Origin: Candidatus Bathyarchaeota archaeon
Lineage (GTDB): Archaea > Thermoproteota > Bathyarchaeia > Bathyarchaeales > Bathycorpusculaceae
DNA: 64,000 nt
Assembly: GCA_029881805.1 (NCBI GenBank)
Contig: JAOULW010000010.1
Span: forward strand, 1 to 64,000
Direction of reading: 5' to 3'
Shown: positions 26,365 through 35,628 of the stretch, piece after piece
Numbering within the stretch: the stretch's first letter is position 1
Layout of the letters: each line of letters starts with the position of its first letter
Notes under the pieces: generated by a model
Database searches by the model: none
What the model was told of the DNA's origin: nothing
The model's input: only the letters and a program-made list of their open reading frames with translations
Made by a program: the position numbers and the translations under genes

Positions 26365-26978
26365 TTTGGCAAAATTATCAGCTAGATAGCTCTGTTCTAA
26401 AGGTAACTGAGGGATTAACGTTATGGCAAGTGGAAAAAGGCAAGGTAGATATCAGCAAGGACTCTTTAGCTGTTCCAATAAAATTGGGCAACCGGCTTGA
26501 AGGCTACGTATTTCATGGACAAGGCGGGCTACTCCTAGATACTATAATTGAAACCGAAGAAGGCGCGATTGGAAAACCTATTGAAAAAGAACTCGACGAA
26601 TCCTTTTTAATGCTTGGAAACACTGAAAAAATACAGCAATACCTTGAACCAGCGAGTAAAGACAAAATAAGAGAGATGAAATATGAAAACGAACAAAGCT
26701 TTGTAACAGAAGCAAAAGATTTGCTTGATCGATTCTTGGGAAATGGAAGAATTCATAAGCATCAATGTTGGAGCTACAATCGTGGCTCTATTTTTGCTTT
26801 CCCAAATAAGGCTAACAAATTCGATATTCTTATTGGTAACGGTTCCAAGATCGTCTATAAAGCGATTAATACTGTCTTCGTGTCAAGCGACAAGAACGTA
26901 GTCCTGAAGACACCTGACGAAGTGATTCTAGCGCGTAACAAAAAACCGTTCATTATCAGGAAGCAGTTCTTTCCTTAA
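26361..26978 (+). CDS. Unknown protein cotranscribed with the ArsR-type regulator
   Basis: The 205-residue soluble protein has ATG overlapping the regulator's stop (ATGA). The N-terminal half is strand-rich (LTLWQVEKGKVDISKDSLAV, then GNRLEGYVFHGQGGLLLDTI), and the C-terminal half reads like a beta-helix or strand domain (FDILIGNGSKIVYKAINTVF, VVLKTPDEVILARNKK). There are no catalytic motifs or membrane segments. It may be the ligand-binding partner or the target of the regulator. I do not recognise the family. Confidence 0.65.
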   Translation: MIWQNYQLDSSVLKVTEGLTLWQVEKGKVDISKDSLAVPIKLGNRLEGYVFHGQGGLLLDTIIETEEGAIGKPIEKELDESFLMLGNTEKIQQYLEPASKDKIREMKYENEQSFVTEAKDLLDRFLGNGRIHKHQCWSYNRGSIFAFPNKANKFDILIGNGSKIVYKAINTVFVSSDKNVVLKTPDEVILARNKKPFIIRKQFFP

Positions 26979-27033
26979 AAGTGCTATCCCTTTTTCTTCA
27001 AAAATACGCTTTTATCATAAACGAAAACTACGT

Positions 27034-27213
27034 CTATTTTCTTATTTTGTGGTAAACGAAAGCTATGATGTCGATAACTATTATAGCGACGAGAACTAGT
27101 AATGGACTACCGATAAATTGATCTACAAATGGTTCATTGGTAGCTCTTGCAATGTTGGCTGATGCGAGTAAGAAGAAAAGCAGATGCGAAAATATCGCCA
27201 TCAGTCTTTTCAT
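27034..27213 (-). CDS. Small two-helix membrane protein
   Basis: The 59-residue protein MKRLMAIFSHLLFFLLASAN... has a hydrophobic N-terminus (signal peptide or first helix), a short polar loop (ARATNEPFVDQFIG) and a second helix (SPLLVLVAIIVIDIIAFVYH) ending KIRK. AGAGG precedes the ATG, and the gene starts 18 bp after the nusA stop on the same strand, so it is probably the last gene of the RNA polymerase operon. The function is unknown. Confidence 0.6.
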   Translation of the reverse strand: MKRLMAIFSHLLFFLLASANIARATNEPFVDQFIGSPLLVLVAIIVIDIIAFVYHKIRK

Positions 27214-27231
27214 ATTTCAGCCTCTTTGAAG

Positions 27232-27669
27232 CTATGTTATGCTCACATTTTGGATTTGAAAGTATCTTTTTGCTAGGAAACGTAGACGCTCGGCATTTCT
27301 GCCATTCTTTCCTATGGCTACGCCCTTGTCTCTTGGGTTGACAGCTACAACAGCCATTGTTTTCCCATCTGACTTTTCTGTTATGCGAACCTCTTTGACT
27401 ACTGCTGGTTTTAGGGCGTTCTTAATGAACTGCACAGGGTCTTCAGAGTATTCAATTATTTCATGTTTTTTCCCTGTCATTCTCTCTAAAGTGTGGATGT
27501 TTCTTCCTCCTCTTCCAATGGCGACACCTACCTGACCTTCACTGACAACGAATATTACGCGAGCTTGTTCTTCGTCAACTACGCAGTCTTTGGCGCTGGC
27601 ACCGCTTATGCTTTCAAATAATGCGATGTAGCGCATTTCTGTGCTTGTGAATTTTATACCGTTAGTCAT
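27232..27669 (-). CDS. nusA: Archaeal NusA-type KH-domain transcription factor
   Basis: The 145-residue protein is made of two KH domains: VGVAIGRGGRNIHTLERM and GVAIGKNGRNAERLRFLAK, each with the GxxG RNA-binding loop. Archaeal NusA lacks the S1 and acidic domains of bacterial NusA, as here. It is thought to affect transcription elongation or termination. The ATG overlaps the stop of rpl30e. In many archaea rps12 follows; here it does not. Confidence 0.93.
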   Translation of the reverse strand: MTNGIKFTSTEMRYIALFESISGASAKDCVVDEEQARVIFVVSEGQVGVAIGRGGRNIHTLERMTGKKHEIIEYSEDPVQFIKNALKPAVVKEVRITEKSDGKTMAVVAVNPRDKGVAIGKNGRNAERLRFLAKRYFQIQNVSIT

Positions 27670-28007
27670 TCATTTCCTCCGTGGAATTCCTCTGGTTCAG
27701 TGTTTTTTACAGCCTTCATAATCTCTGAGTCACCCAGCTCTCTTATACTTAACGCCGAAATAATAAAGGGTTTACCACATATTGCAGCTAGATCCATCGA
27801 AGAGCCCCTGTGGACAAGTAGGGGAACATCAGAGATTTTACCATAGTATTCTACGTCATCGCGCACGTTTTTTGGGCAGTTGGAAGCCAAAATTATTAGC
27901 TTAGCCTTGCCTGTTTTAGCATTCTGGATGGCTGAATTTGCTCCAAAAGACACTCTACCTGTTTTCACAGCAGTTGCAATCGCCTTATCTATGTCTAGAT
28001 CTGTCAT
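27666..28007 (-). CDS. rpl30e: Ribosomal protein L30e
   Basis: The 113-residue L7Ae/L30e/S12e/Gadd45 fold RNA-binding protein includes GRVSFGANSAIQNAKTGKAK and LIILASNCPKNVRDDVEYYG, followed by PLLVHRGSSMDLAAICGKPF. It is a large-subunit protein always linked to rpoA and nusA in archaea. Start and stop overlap the neighbouring genes by 4 bases. The C-terminal tail is slightly longer than usual. Confidence 0.94.
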   Translation of the reverse strand: MTDLDIDKAIATAVKTGRVSFGANSAIQNAKTGKAKLIILASNCPKNVRDDVEYYGKISDVPLLVHRGSSMDLAAICGKPFIISALSIRELGDSEIMKAVKNTEPEEFHGGNE

Positions 28008-31000
28008 TTCTGTTTTTGCTCCTTTTCAGGTTTAAATGTTGACATGTACAATTCCACTAATCCTGTTCCGATTGGTATCGACTGCCCAACTATTACGTTT
28101 TCAGTTACGCCTTCCAGCGGGTCGCTTTCACCCCTCACAGCCGCGTCGACGATGTTCGGAACAGTTATCTCGAACGCAGCCCTAGCCAGAACACTTGATT
28201 TCTTGCCGCTTATACCATGCCTGCCTATCTGCTGCACTCCGCCAGTGGATGTCATCATGTCTGCAACAAGCATAACATGGCGAACGTCAACATCTAATCC
28301 TTGCTCATCTAAAACTCCCCTAGCTTCATGTACTAATGAGCTTCTGGCAGCTTCTATCCCCAAGGTTTTAGCTATCTCATGAACATTGTTAGTTGTTGTT
28401 CGCATAGTGTCGACTCCATAAACTTCCAAAACCTTAGGCATGTTTGAGCCATCTGTCCTTATGACCCATTCTCCGTGTTCTTCCGTGACTAACACTCGCT
28501 TTATGCCAGGCACACCTTTAACGTGAAACGAAGAAGCTTTGTCAAGCAACTTTTTAAGTGTTTCAACCTTTTTGGGTTTTATGTGTATGTTGTTTCCTTT
28601 TAGTTTTATAGTGCAATTCTGTATCTGCAGTCTATCCTTCAGATCCTGCAATGTTACTTTTCTATCTTCCATCATCGTTTTGTTGAGCTCGATTACTATT
28701 TCTTCATGTACAGGATCCTCGTAAATTGCTTGTGCCAAGTTCTCTATTGTTGTGTACACTATGCTACGTGCAACTTGCACCGCAGCTTCCCTGCTTTTCT
28801 TGTGTTTCCCAGTGAGGTAAATCGTCATTATTGGCGTTGACGGAATTCTTCTGGCGTCAACAATTTCTATCAGTCTGGGCAAACCTAAAGTCACGTTTTG
28901 CTCTCTAACACCAGCGTAGTGGAATGTCCTGAGGGTCATCTGCGTGCCTGGTTCACCGATGGACTGAGCAGACACTATGCCTACGGCTTCGCCTGGTTCC
29001 ATCAAGGCACGTTTGTAATGCTCAGCTGTCAATTCGATTGTCTTGTCCACACCTGCTTTGCTCAATTTCTCTTTAGTCAAACTCAGTCGAAGCTCATCCA
29101 TCAGAATGGGTGTAAGTTGGTCTTCAACTTCTTTCAATCTTTTTTTAATGTGCCCAGCTTGAGCTGGTCTACCTTTTTTGGTTGCTATTTTTATCTGGGC
29201 AACTAGCCTATTCACATTCACAGCTTTTCCATGATCGCTCTTGGCTGGGTCGACACCGTCCTCACCATATTTAAATTGGATTATGTCTCCGGCCGAATTT
29301 CTAACTGTTCCATCGTATTCTAAGCGTATGTGCTCAAGCGCATTGATCAGCCTTCGTTGCATGTAGCCGCTCTGCTGTGTTCGGACAGCTGTGTCAACCA
29401 GTCCTTCTCTGCCACCCATTGCATGGAGGAAAAATTCAATGACATCGAGACCCCCTTGGTATGAGGAATACACGAACCCTCTAGCCTTAGGACTTGGGTC
29501 GCCAACATTGAAATGTGGCAACGCGCGATCGAGATATCCACGCAATATTCTTTTTCCACGGACTGATTGTTGTCCTACACACGCGCTCATCTGCCCAATG
29601 TTAAGACTTGAGCCCCTGGCGCCTGTTCGTGTCATGACTATGCCAGCATTTTCAAGCGTAAAGTCCTCGTCGGCTATTTTTCCTGCATCGTCCCTAGCTT
29701 TGGCCAGCTCATTCATCACATAAATTTCAAATGACTCTTCAAGGGTCTGTCCTGGAAGTCTAGGTAATGTGCCTTTACGATAGTTTTCTATGAGCTCCTC
29801 CACTTTACTCTGAACCCTTTCCATTGTTCTTTTTATCTTATTTTCAGCTGTTGGAGAAAGAACTAGCTCGTCATATGAGTACGTGAAGCCTCGCATCGTC
29901 ACGAAAAGCTTCAGTAACTTTGTAATTTTGTTTAGAAATTCACGTCCGGCTTGTGTTCCATAATCCTTTATTATCCTGTGAAGCAGGCTTTCAGACTGCT
30001 CAGCTCCAATTGAACGTCTATCTATAACACCTGATAAAAGCTCGCCGTTTCTGACAACCACATAAGCGTCGTACTTGCATTCTTCCTCTAAACATTTTAC
30101 GCATCCTTGACAAATGCTAGCTTTTAAAACATAGTTCATAGTTTCTGGCAAAAACAGGCTAAAAATCTGCTTTCCTGTCCAAAGCAGCTGCGGCTCTTTT
30201 ATTTTTGGTTTCGGTAGCTGTCCTTCATAACCTGCGGCGATCAGCAACCTATTGACTTCGTTCTTTGTCAGGTAGCCTGCTTTTCTTGTAAACAGGTATG
30301 CAGAAGTTATAAAGTCTCGAATTGCGCCTATTATGGGACCTCCGAATCTTGGTGAAAGTATTTGGTCTTGAACCTGCATTAGCAAGAGTGCCTCTGTTCG
30401 TGCCTCCTCGCTCTGGGGAACGTGAAGGTTCATTTCATCTCCGTCAAAATCTGCGTTGTAGGGTGGGCACACACATAGATGTAAGCGGAATGTTTTGTAT
30501 GGCAGAACACGCACGTAATGCGCCATTATTGACATGCGGTGAAGCGAGGGTTGACGGTTGAAGATGGCTGTGTCACCATTTTTGAGGTGCCTTTCCACAA
30601 TGAAGCCGGGCTCTAGGGCCTCAGCAATCTTTTGCCTATCGACTACAAATTCAAGTCTTATGCGCTTTCCATCTGGTCTGATAATGTAGAGCGCACCCGG
30701 ATATTTTTCTGGTCCATTGTTGACAAGTTCACGCATTTCTTCAAGGTTCCACTCTGTCACTTTGTCAGGAACAGACAAGCGCATGGCAATCTCGAGTGGG
30801 ACACCAACCTCGTTTATATCAAGGTTTGGGTCAGGAGATATTACCGTACGTGCCGAGAAGTCAACCCTTTTTCCTGAAAGGTTGCTTCTGAATCGGCCTT
30901 CTTTCCCTTTCAGTCTTTGCGATAGTGTCTTTAGCGCTCTTCCAGAGCGATGTCTTGCAGGTGGTATCCCAGAAGCCTCATTATTAAAATATGTCGTCAC

Positions 31001-31831
31001 ATGATACTGTAATAGCTCTGACAAATCTTGAATTATGAGTGTCGGGGCTCCTGCATCCATGTTTTCCTTTAGCCTTTGGTTTATGCGGATTATATCTACG
31101 AGCTTATGAGTTAGGTCGTCTTCTGAGCGTATGCCTGATTCCAAAGTGATTGATGGACGAACATAAACGGGTGGAACAGGTATGACTTGTAGAACCATCC
31201 ATTCAGGACGTGCAACCTTCGGATTGAATCCTAGAATTTCAAGATCATCATCTAGTACTCGTTCCATTCTTTCTCGAATCATACTTGGTGTTAGTTGTTC
31301 TGAGCCGCTCTCTGGTATTTGCTCGCTGAATTTTGTTGGTTTTTCAAATACTATTTTGATTTGCATTGCTCCGCAATGGGGGCATTGTTTTGTTTTTGTT
31401 TCTTGGGTAATTTCTTTGTAAACCTCATCTGGAACCATGCCCAAAAGCTGGCGGCTTTTATCAATTCTAGTTTGCACCCTTTGTATGGTTTCGTCTGGAA
31501 GTAGTATGCGTCCACAGTTTCGGCAGGTTGCTCTCAGAAGATCGTATATTATCTTCGTAAATTCGATGTGAACTATTGGAACCGCAAGTTCTATGTGACC
31601 AAAATGACCGGGACAGCGGATTGCCGTGTTGCCGCACGTTCTGCATCTTTGTCTTGGCTCAAGAGTTCCAAGTCTGCCGTCCATCAACCCAGCAGTGATT
31701 GGAGCGCCGTCCTCATCATAGGTATCTGGCGTTTGAATCTCTACAACTGAAAGTTTGCGGACGTCTTGTGGTGAGAATAATCCAAAATGGACTCCGTCAA
31801 CAATCTTGTGAGTTATTTCTTCCATGCTCAT
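28004..31831 (-). CDS. rpoA: DNA-directed RNA polymerase subunit A, unsplit (A' and A'' in one chain)
   Basis: At 1275 residues it covers both halves of the largest subunit. The A' part has the N-terminal zinc sites (CRTCGNTAIRCPGHFGH, CRNCGRI, CPHCG) and the catalytic NADFDGD at about residue 460 that binds Mg2+. The A'' part follows without a break, with GIVSAQSIGEPGTQMTLRTFHYAG (trigger-loop region) near residue 957 and GISGKKSSVLARAAFEIT at the end. Most archaea encode these as two genes; a single gene is known in Thaumarchaeota, Korarchaeota and relatives. The gene lies 1 bp after rpoB and overlaps rpl30e by 4 bases. Confidence 0.97.
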   Translation of the reverse strand: MSMEEITHKIVDGVHFGLFSPQDVRKLSVVEIQTPDTYDEDGAPITAGLMDGRLGTLEPRQRCRTCGNTAIRCPGHFGHIELAVPIVHIEFTKIIYDLLRATCRNCGRILLPDETIQRVQTRIDKSRQLLGMVPDEVYKEITQETKTKQCPHCGAMQIKIVFEKPTKFSEQIPESGSEQLTPSMIRERMERVLDDDLEILGFNPKVARPEWMVLQVIPVPPVYVRPSITLESGIRSEDDLTHKLVDIIRINQRLKENMDAGAPTLIIQDLSELLQYHVTTYFNNEASGIPPARHRSGRALKTLSQRLKGKEGRFRSNLSGKRVDFSARTVISPDPNLDINEVGVPLEIAMRLSVPDKVTEWNLEEMRELVNNGPEKYPGALYIIRPDGKRIRLEFVVDRQKIAEALEPGFIVERHLKNGDTAIFNRQPSLHRMSIMAHYVRVLPYKTFRLHLCVCPPYNADFDGDEMNLHVPQSEEARTEALLLMQVQDQILSPRFGGPIIGAIRDFITSAYLFTRKAGYLTKNEVNRLLIAAGYEGQLPKPKIKEPQLLWTGKQIFSLFLPETMNYVLKASICQGCVKCLEEECKYDAYVVVRNGELLSGVIDRRSIGAEQSESLLHRIIKDYGTQAGREFLNKITKLLKLFVTMRGFTYSYDELVLSPTAENKIKRTMERVQSKVEELIENYRKGTLPRLPGQTLEESFEIYVMNELAKARDDAGKIADEDFTLENAGIVMTRTGARGSSLNIGQMSACVGQQSVRGKRILRGYLDRALPHFNVGDPSPKARGFVYSSYQGGLDVIEFFLHAMGGREGLVDTAVRTQQSGYMQRRLINALEHIRLEYDGTVRNSAGDIIQFKYGEDGVDPAKSDHGKAVNVNRLVAQIKIATKKGRPAQAGHIKKRLKEVEDQLTPILMDELRLSLTKEKLSKAGVDKTIELTAEHYKRALMEPGEAVGIVSAQSIGEPGTQMTLRTFHYAGVREQNVTLGLPRLIEIVDARRIPSTPIMTIYLTGKHKKSREAAVQVARSIVYTTIENLAQAIYEDPVHEEIVIELNKTMMEDRKVTLQDLKDRLQIQNCTIKLKGNNIHIKPKKVETLKKLLDKASSFHVKGVPGIKRVLVTEEHGEWVIRTDGSNMPKVLEVYGVDTMRTTTNNVHEIAKTLGIEAARSSLVHEARGVLDEQGLDVDVRHVMLVADMMTSTGGVQQIGRHGISGKKSSVLARAAFEITVPNIVDAAVRGESDPLEGVTENVIVGQSIPIGTGLVELYMSTFKPEKEQKQK

Positions 31832-31832
31832 G

Positions 31833-34800
31833 CTAAGCTTTCTCCTTGAGATTCAGTTTCGGGGCGATGCAAAGGCTCATCATTTCTTGAAGCAGTAGTT
31901 TAAATGCATAGGAAACTACAACTGGGGAAATTCTGGCTTTGTCTCCGCAGAGCTTACAGACATATTTTCTCTGTTTCATGTCATAATAAGCGATGTAGCC
32001 GCAGTTTTCACAGACGTGAAGCGTGTACTTGTCTGATTCTTCCAGCAGTCTGTCTCGAAGAAGCATCGTAGCTCCATGTCCGATTAGGCAGTCACGTTCC
32101 ATTTCACCGAATCTTAGACCTCCGCCTCTGGCTCTTCCTTCAGTCGGCTGTCTCGTAAGCATCTGCACTTGTCCTCTAGCCCTAGCATGTATTTTGTCAG
32201 AAACCATGTGATGTAGCTTCTGATAGTATACTACTCCAATAAATATATCTGCAACAAATTTTTCGCCTGTCATGCCGTTGTAAAAGACTTCGCTCCCAGT
32301 GTGACTGAATCCCAGTTGGATAAGGGTTCTTCTCAGCTCCTTAGATTTTTCGTTTGAAAATGGTGTTCCGTCAACCGGATCTCCTCTTCCAGCGGCAACT
32401 TTTCCAGCTAGTGACTCAATAAATTGCCCAATAGTCATTCTTGACGGAATTGCGTGGGGATTGACTATTATGTCTGGAACTACGCCGTCTTCTGTGAAGG
32501 GCATGTCCTCTTGTGGGACAATTAATCCTATTACACCTTTTTGTCCATGGCGAGAGGCAAACTTGTCGCCCAATTCGGGAACGCGCTGGTCTCGGACTCT
32601 AACTTTTACAAGCTTGCTGCCTTCTCCAGACTCTGTTACAAAAATTGCATCAACAATTCCTGTCTCTGAAGGGCGCATGTCAACTGACGTATCTCGCATG
32701 GACGGTCCTTTCACCTCGAATTCCTTATATTCTTCCAAGAATCTCGGTGGGCTAATTCTGCCGACGAGAACGTCCCCGCCGGCGACTCCTGCTTCTAGGC
32801 TTATTATTCCGTCTGGTTCCAGCAGTCTGTAATATTGTTCCCCTCGGTATCCGCGTGTTCCAGGTTCGGGTAAAGTGAACTTGTCTTTTAATCCACCCAA
32901 ATATTGGCGACATTCTCCCTCGTAAATTCTGTAGAAAGTTGAGCGCGCTAGTCCTCTCTCTATTGAGGCTTTGTTGAAAATCAGAGCGTCTTCCATATTA
33001 TAGCCTTCAAAGGAGAGCACGGCCAAAATGCAGTTTTGCCCTGATGGACGGAGTTTATACCCCAGCATCTCCATCAATGCGGTTTCCACTATTGGCACCT
33101 GCGGATAATGTAGAATGTGTGACCTTGAGTCCACACGTTGTTGGAAGTTCGTGGCATAAACTCCTAACGCTTGTTTAGCCATTGCTGCTTGATAGGAGTT
33201 GCGTGGTGACTGGTTGTGCTCTGCATAGGGTATCGTTGATGCGCAGATTCCGAGAATTGTGTAAGTCGCAATTTCCATATGTGTGCGTTTCTGATCCAGC
33301 TCTTCAAGACTTACAGCAACATACGCATTTTCCTCTTCTTCAGCGTCCAGATACTCAATTGTGCCATTCTTTACAAGGTCTTCCCAAGACCAGTCTCCAG
33401 AAACTACTTTTTCTATATGTTCTGGCTGTAGTCTAGGAACGCCGCTTTCAACTATTATTAGGGTTCGCCTGACTCTTCCTTCGTCACAATTAATGTAAAT
33501 TTCCTCTCGCTCACCGTGAATTTTTGAGAAATAAGCTATGTTAACCTCTGTTGAAAACTCTCCTCTTCTACGTCTTTCCCTAAATTCTTTTGCAAGTTCT
33601 CTCGGAGAGTTGCAGTAGCCGATAATGCTTCCGTCTACAAAGACCTTTGCTCCAGAAATTTTCGTGCTTTCGTTTGCTTCAAATATAGGCATCACGCCCA
33701 TGCTGAAGAGCACTTGCTTTATTCTTTCTGGGTTCACACCAACGGCAATGCACGCAGATAATGCCAGGTTCTTGACCAGTCCGCAGTTTGAACCTTCTGG
33801 GGTCTCGTTTGGGCATAATCGTCCCCAATGTGTGGGATGCAGATCTCTTGCTTCGAAGTTCGGTTGACTTCTGCTCAGTGGTGACTGCAGTCTGCGTAGA
33901 TGGCTCAAAGTGGATATGTGATTTGTTCTGTCTAGAAGCTGAGTTATGCCAACTCTTCCCCTTCCCCAGTTTCCAGTTGCAATTGCGTGCTGGAACCTTT
34001 CGCTAATTATTCCCGGCCGGACGGCTGCGGAAACTGTTATTATTGGACCTTTAACGCCTATGCGTTCAAGTTGATATTTTATGTCTCTAACGAGGTTTCT
34101 GAAAGCTACTCTGAACAGGTCAGCGAGCAACGGTCCTGCAAGTCTCAACCGTTTATTTTTGAAATGGTCTTTGTCATCTGTCTGTCGTCTTCCAAGTTTT
34201 AATTCGACTACTCTGCATGCCATTTCGCCCAGAAACAGGGCTTTGTCTCTTCGGCTTTGGTTTGTCCTGCCTATGTGTGGCAGAAAGTTTTTGTCTATTG
34301 CAGTCTCAGCTTTCTGAATGCGGTATTCTTCAACTTGACCGTGTGCAACACGATTTCCAACAAAGAGAATCGCGTCTTTTACCGTTTCTACCCCTAAAGC
34401 TTTCTCAAATGAAGGCTCAAGTTCACCCTGTATTTTCTTATCCAAGGAAATTGCTTCAGCTAATTCCTTATCCGATTCCAAGCCCAAGACCCGCATTATT
34501 ATGGCGAATGGAATATCACTAGGCACGCCTGGAACGGAAACATATATGGCTCCGTCAGGCTTCATTTTCAATTCTATTCTTGCCCTGAAGCCAACGGTTG
34601 TTGAGAATATTTTAGCCTGATATACTGGCGTTGCTCCTTTCTCATCTATGTCTACTAGTATTCGGTTAGGAGCCAAGTCTTCCATTGCCACTATTACACG
34701 TTCTGAGCCATTCACTACAAAGTACCCGCCTGGGTCATCTGGGTCTTCTCCGCATGCTATCAGTTCTTCTCTTGAAAGTTGAGATAGAAAGCATAATTTC

Positions 34801-35207
34801 GATTTCAACATTACTGGAATGTTTCCAATGTAAACAAGTTCTGTGTCCTGTTCTCTGCCGTCTAGAACAGGCGTCATTTCAAGAGCTAGTGGCGCCGCAT
34901 ATGTTAGATTTCGGAGTCTCGCCTCCAAAGGATAAAATTCGTGTTTTGTACCATCTACCTCGGTCGCGTAAGGACCTGTTATTCTTGTCTGGGGATCTAT
35001 TATCCAAACCTGTCCCAGCTTAACCTTGTATGGGTTTTCAGGAACCTCTATCGAGATCTCGCCGACTTCGTCGACCACTTCTTGGAGGCCATGATCTACA
35101 AACTCGTTGAAAGAGTCTAGATGTTGGCGGACCAAGCCTTTTTCTTTGAAGAAAGCCTTTAGCAGAAGATGGGTGTCTTCTTTTGAAATTTCAGCCAAAT
35201 CTAACAA
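31833..35207 (-). CDS. rpoB: DNA-directed RNA polymerase subunit B, unsplit
   Basis: The 1124-residue second-largest subunit is in one chain, not the B'/B'' split of many euryarchaea. Visible elements are QDTELVYIGNIPVMLKS, HPTHWGRLCPNETPEGSNCGLVKNLA, QNCILAVLSFEGYNMEDA (active-site region), GDKFASRHGQKGV and the C-terminal zinc ribbon CENCGY...CKLCGD. The start TTG 35207 follows a G-rich stretch, and an in-frame stop lies just upstream. No rpoH precedes it as in most archaeal operons. The promoter must lie in 35208-35369, directly next to the transposon island. Confidence 0.97.
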   Translation of the reverse strand: MLDLAEISKEDTHLLLKAFFKEKGLVRQHLDSFNEFVDHGLQEVVDEVGEISIEVPENPYKVKLGQVWIIDPQTRITGPYATEVDGTKHEFYPLEARLRNLTYAAPLALEMTPVLDGREQDTELVYIGNIPVMLKSKLCFLSQLSREELIACGEDPDDPGGYFVVNGSERVIVAMEDLAPNRILVDIDEKGATPVYQAKIFSTTVGFRARIELKMKPDGAIYVSVPGVPSDIPFAIIMRVLGLESDKELAEAISLDKKIQGELEPSFEKALGVETVKDAILFVGNRVAHGQVEEYRIQKAETAIDKNFLPHIGRTNQSRRDKALFLGEMACRVVELKLGRRQTDDKDHFKNKRLRLAGPLLADLFRVAFRNLVRDIKYQLERIGVKGPIITVSAAVRPGIISERFQHAIATGNWGRGRVGITQLLDRTNHISTLSHLRRLQSPLSRSQPNFEARDLHPTHWGRLCPNETPEGSNCGLVKNLALSACIAVGVNPERIKQVLFSMGVMPIFEANESTKISGAKVFVDGSIIGYCNSPRELAKEFRERRRRGEFSTEVNIAYFSKIHGEREEIYINCDEGRVRRTLIIVESGVPRLQPEHIEKVVSGDWSWEDLVKNGTIEYLDAEEEENAYVAVSLEELDQKRTHMEIATYTILGICASTIPYAEHNQSPRNSYQAAMAKQALGVYATNFQQRVDSRSHILHYPQVPIVETALMEMLGYKLRPSGQNCILAVLSFEGYNMEDALIFNKASIERGLARSTFYRIYEGECRQYLGGLKDKFTLPEPGTRGYRGEQYYRLLEPDGIISLEAGVAGGDVLVGRISPPRFLEEYKEFEVKGPSMRDTSVDMRPSETGIVDAIFVTESGEGSKLVKVRVRDQRVPELGDKFASRHGQKGVIGLIVPQEDMPFTEDGVVPDIIVNPHAIPSRMTIGQFIESLAGKVAAGRGDPVDGTPFSNEKSKELRRTLIQLGFSHTGSEVFYNGMTGEKFVADIFIGVVYYQKLHHMVSDKIHARARGQVQMLTRQPTEGRARGGGLRFGEMERDCLIGHGATMLLRDRLLEESDKYTLHVCENCGYIAYYDMKQRKYVCKLCGDKARISPVVVSYAFKLLLQEMMSLCIAPKLNLKEKA

Positions 35208-35356
35208 GCCCCCGAAATGTTACGTTTACACGCGCTGATGTAATTATGTGGTGCGGGTTTGCTCAAATCTTAATTTCCTCCAACTGTTGGGTCATCCAAC
35301 TCGGAAAAATGGTCTCCAATATTTTGAAGAGCTAGAAACGTAAACTACATAGCTGT

Positions 35357-35620
35357 CTAATAAACTTTGCTTTTGAAGGTTCTGGTAACTTTTCGTCGGT
35401 TTGAGTCTTCATGGTAACTATCGTCGGATAGTTTCTTTACAAGATGTTTCTGAATGAAATACGCTGGATTTTCTCTTACCATGTTAATGAAAAGTTCGGG
35501 ATTCTGTTCATATGATGGAGTATCAGATTTGTAATATCCACAATTCCAACATATCCACTCGTTCCAATCGCCACTTTTGTATAAGCACATTGGAGAATGG
35601 CAATTAGGACATTCAACCAT
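35357..35620 (-). CDS. Zinc-ribbon protein at the left end of element 1
   Basis: The 87-residue protein has a TFIIB-like zinc ribbon, VECPNCHSPMCLYK...WICWNCGYYK (Cys pairs near residues 4/7 and 24/27). The C-terminal part is helical and then basic. The last codons run through the terminal repeat and stop 21 bp outside the element, so the C-terminus (KSKVY) is partly made of flanking DNA and the native end may differ. The next gene upstream, 8 bp away, is on the same strand. It may bind nucleic acid; the function is unknown. Confidence 0.6.
   Translation of the reverse strand: MVECPNCHSPMCLYKSGDWNEWICWNCGYYKSDTPSYEQNPELFINMVRENPAYFIQKHLVKKLSDDSYHEDSNRRKVTRTFKSKVY
35370..35377. repeat. Target-site duplication, left copy
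   Basis: CTTTTGAA directly abuts the GGTTCTGG tip of element 1. Identical copies stand at the junction of the two elements (38832-38839) and at the right edge of element 2 (44889-44896). The next base is G in all three copies. Eight bases is the usual duplication for IS6-type insertions. Confidence 0.7.
35378..35429 (+). repeat. Element 1 left terminal inverted repeat
   Basis: The tip GGTTCTGGTAACTT (35378-35391) is followed by the motif GGTAACTTTTCGTCGG at 35384-35399 and a second copy GGTAACTATCGTCGGAT at 35413-35429. The right end repeats the same layout in inverse orientation. Two spaced copies at each end look like transposase-binding sites. Confidence 0.7.
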
Positions 35621-35628
35621 TGGTCAAA

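Noticed and set aside
28004-35207. Many open frames of 60-120 residues opposite rpoA and rpoB
   Set aside because: They are mirror frames of two strongly conserved genes and lack ribosome sites or family features.
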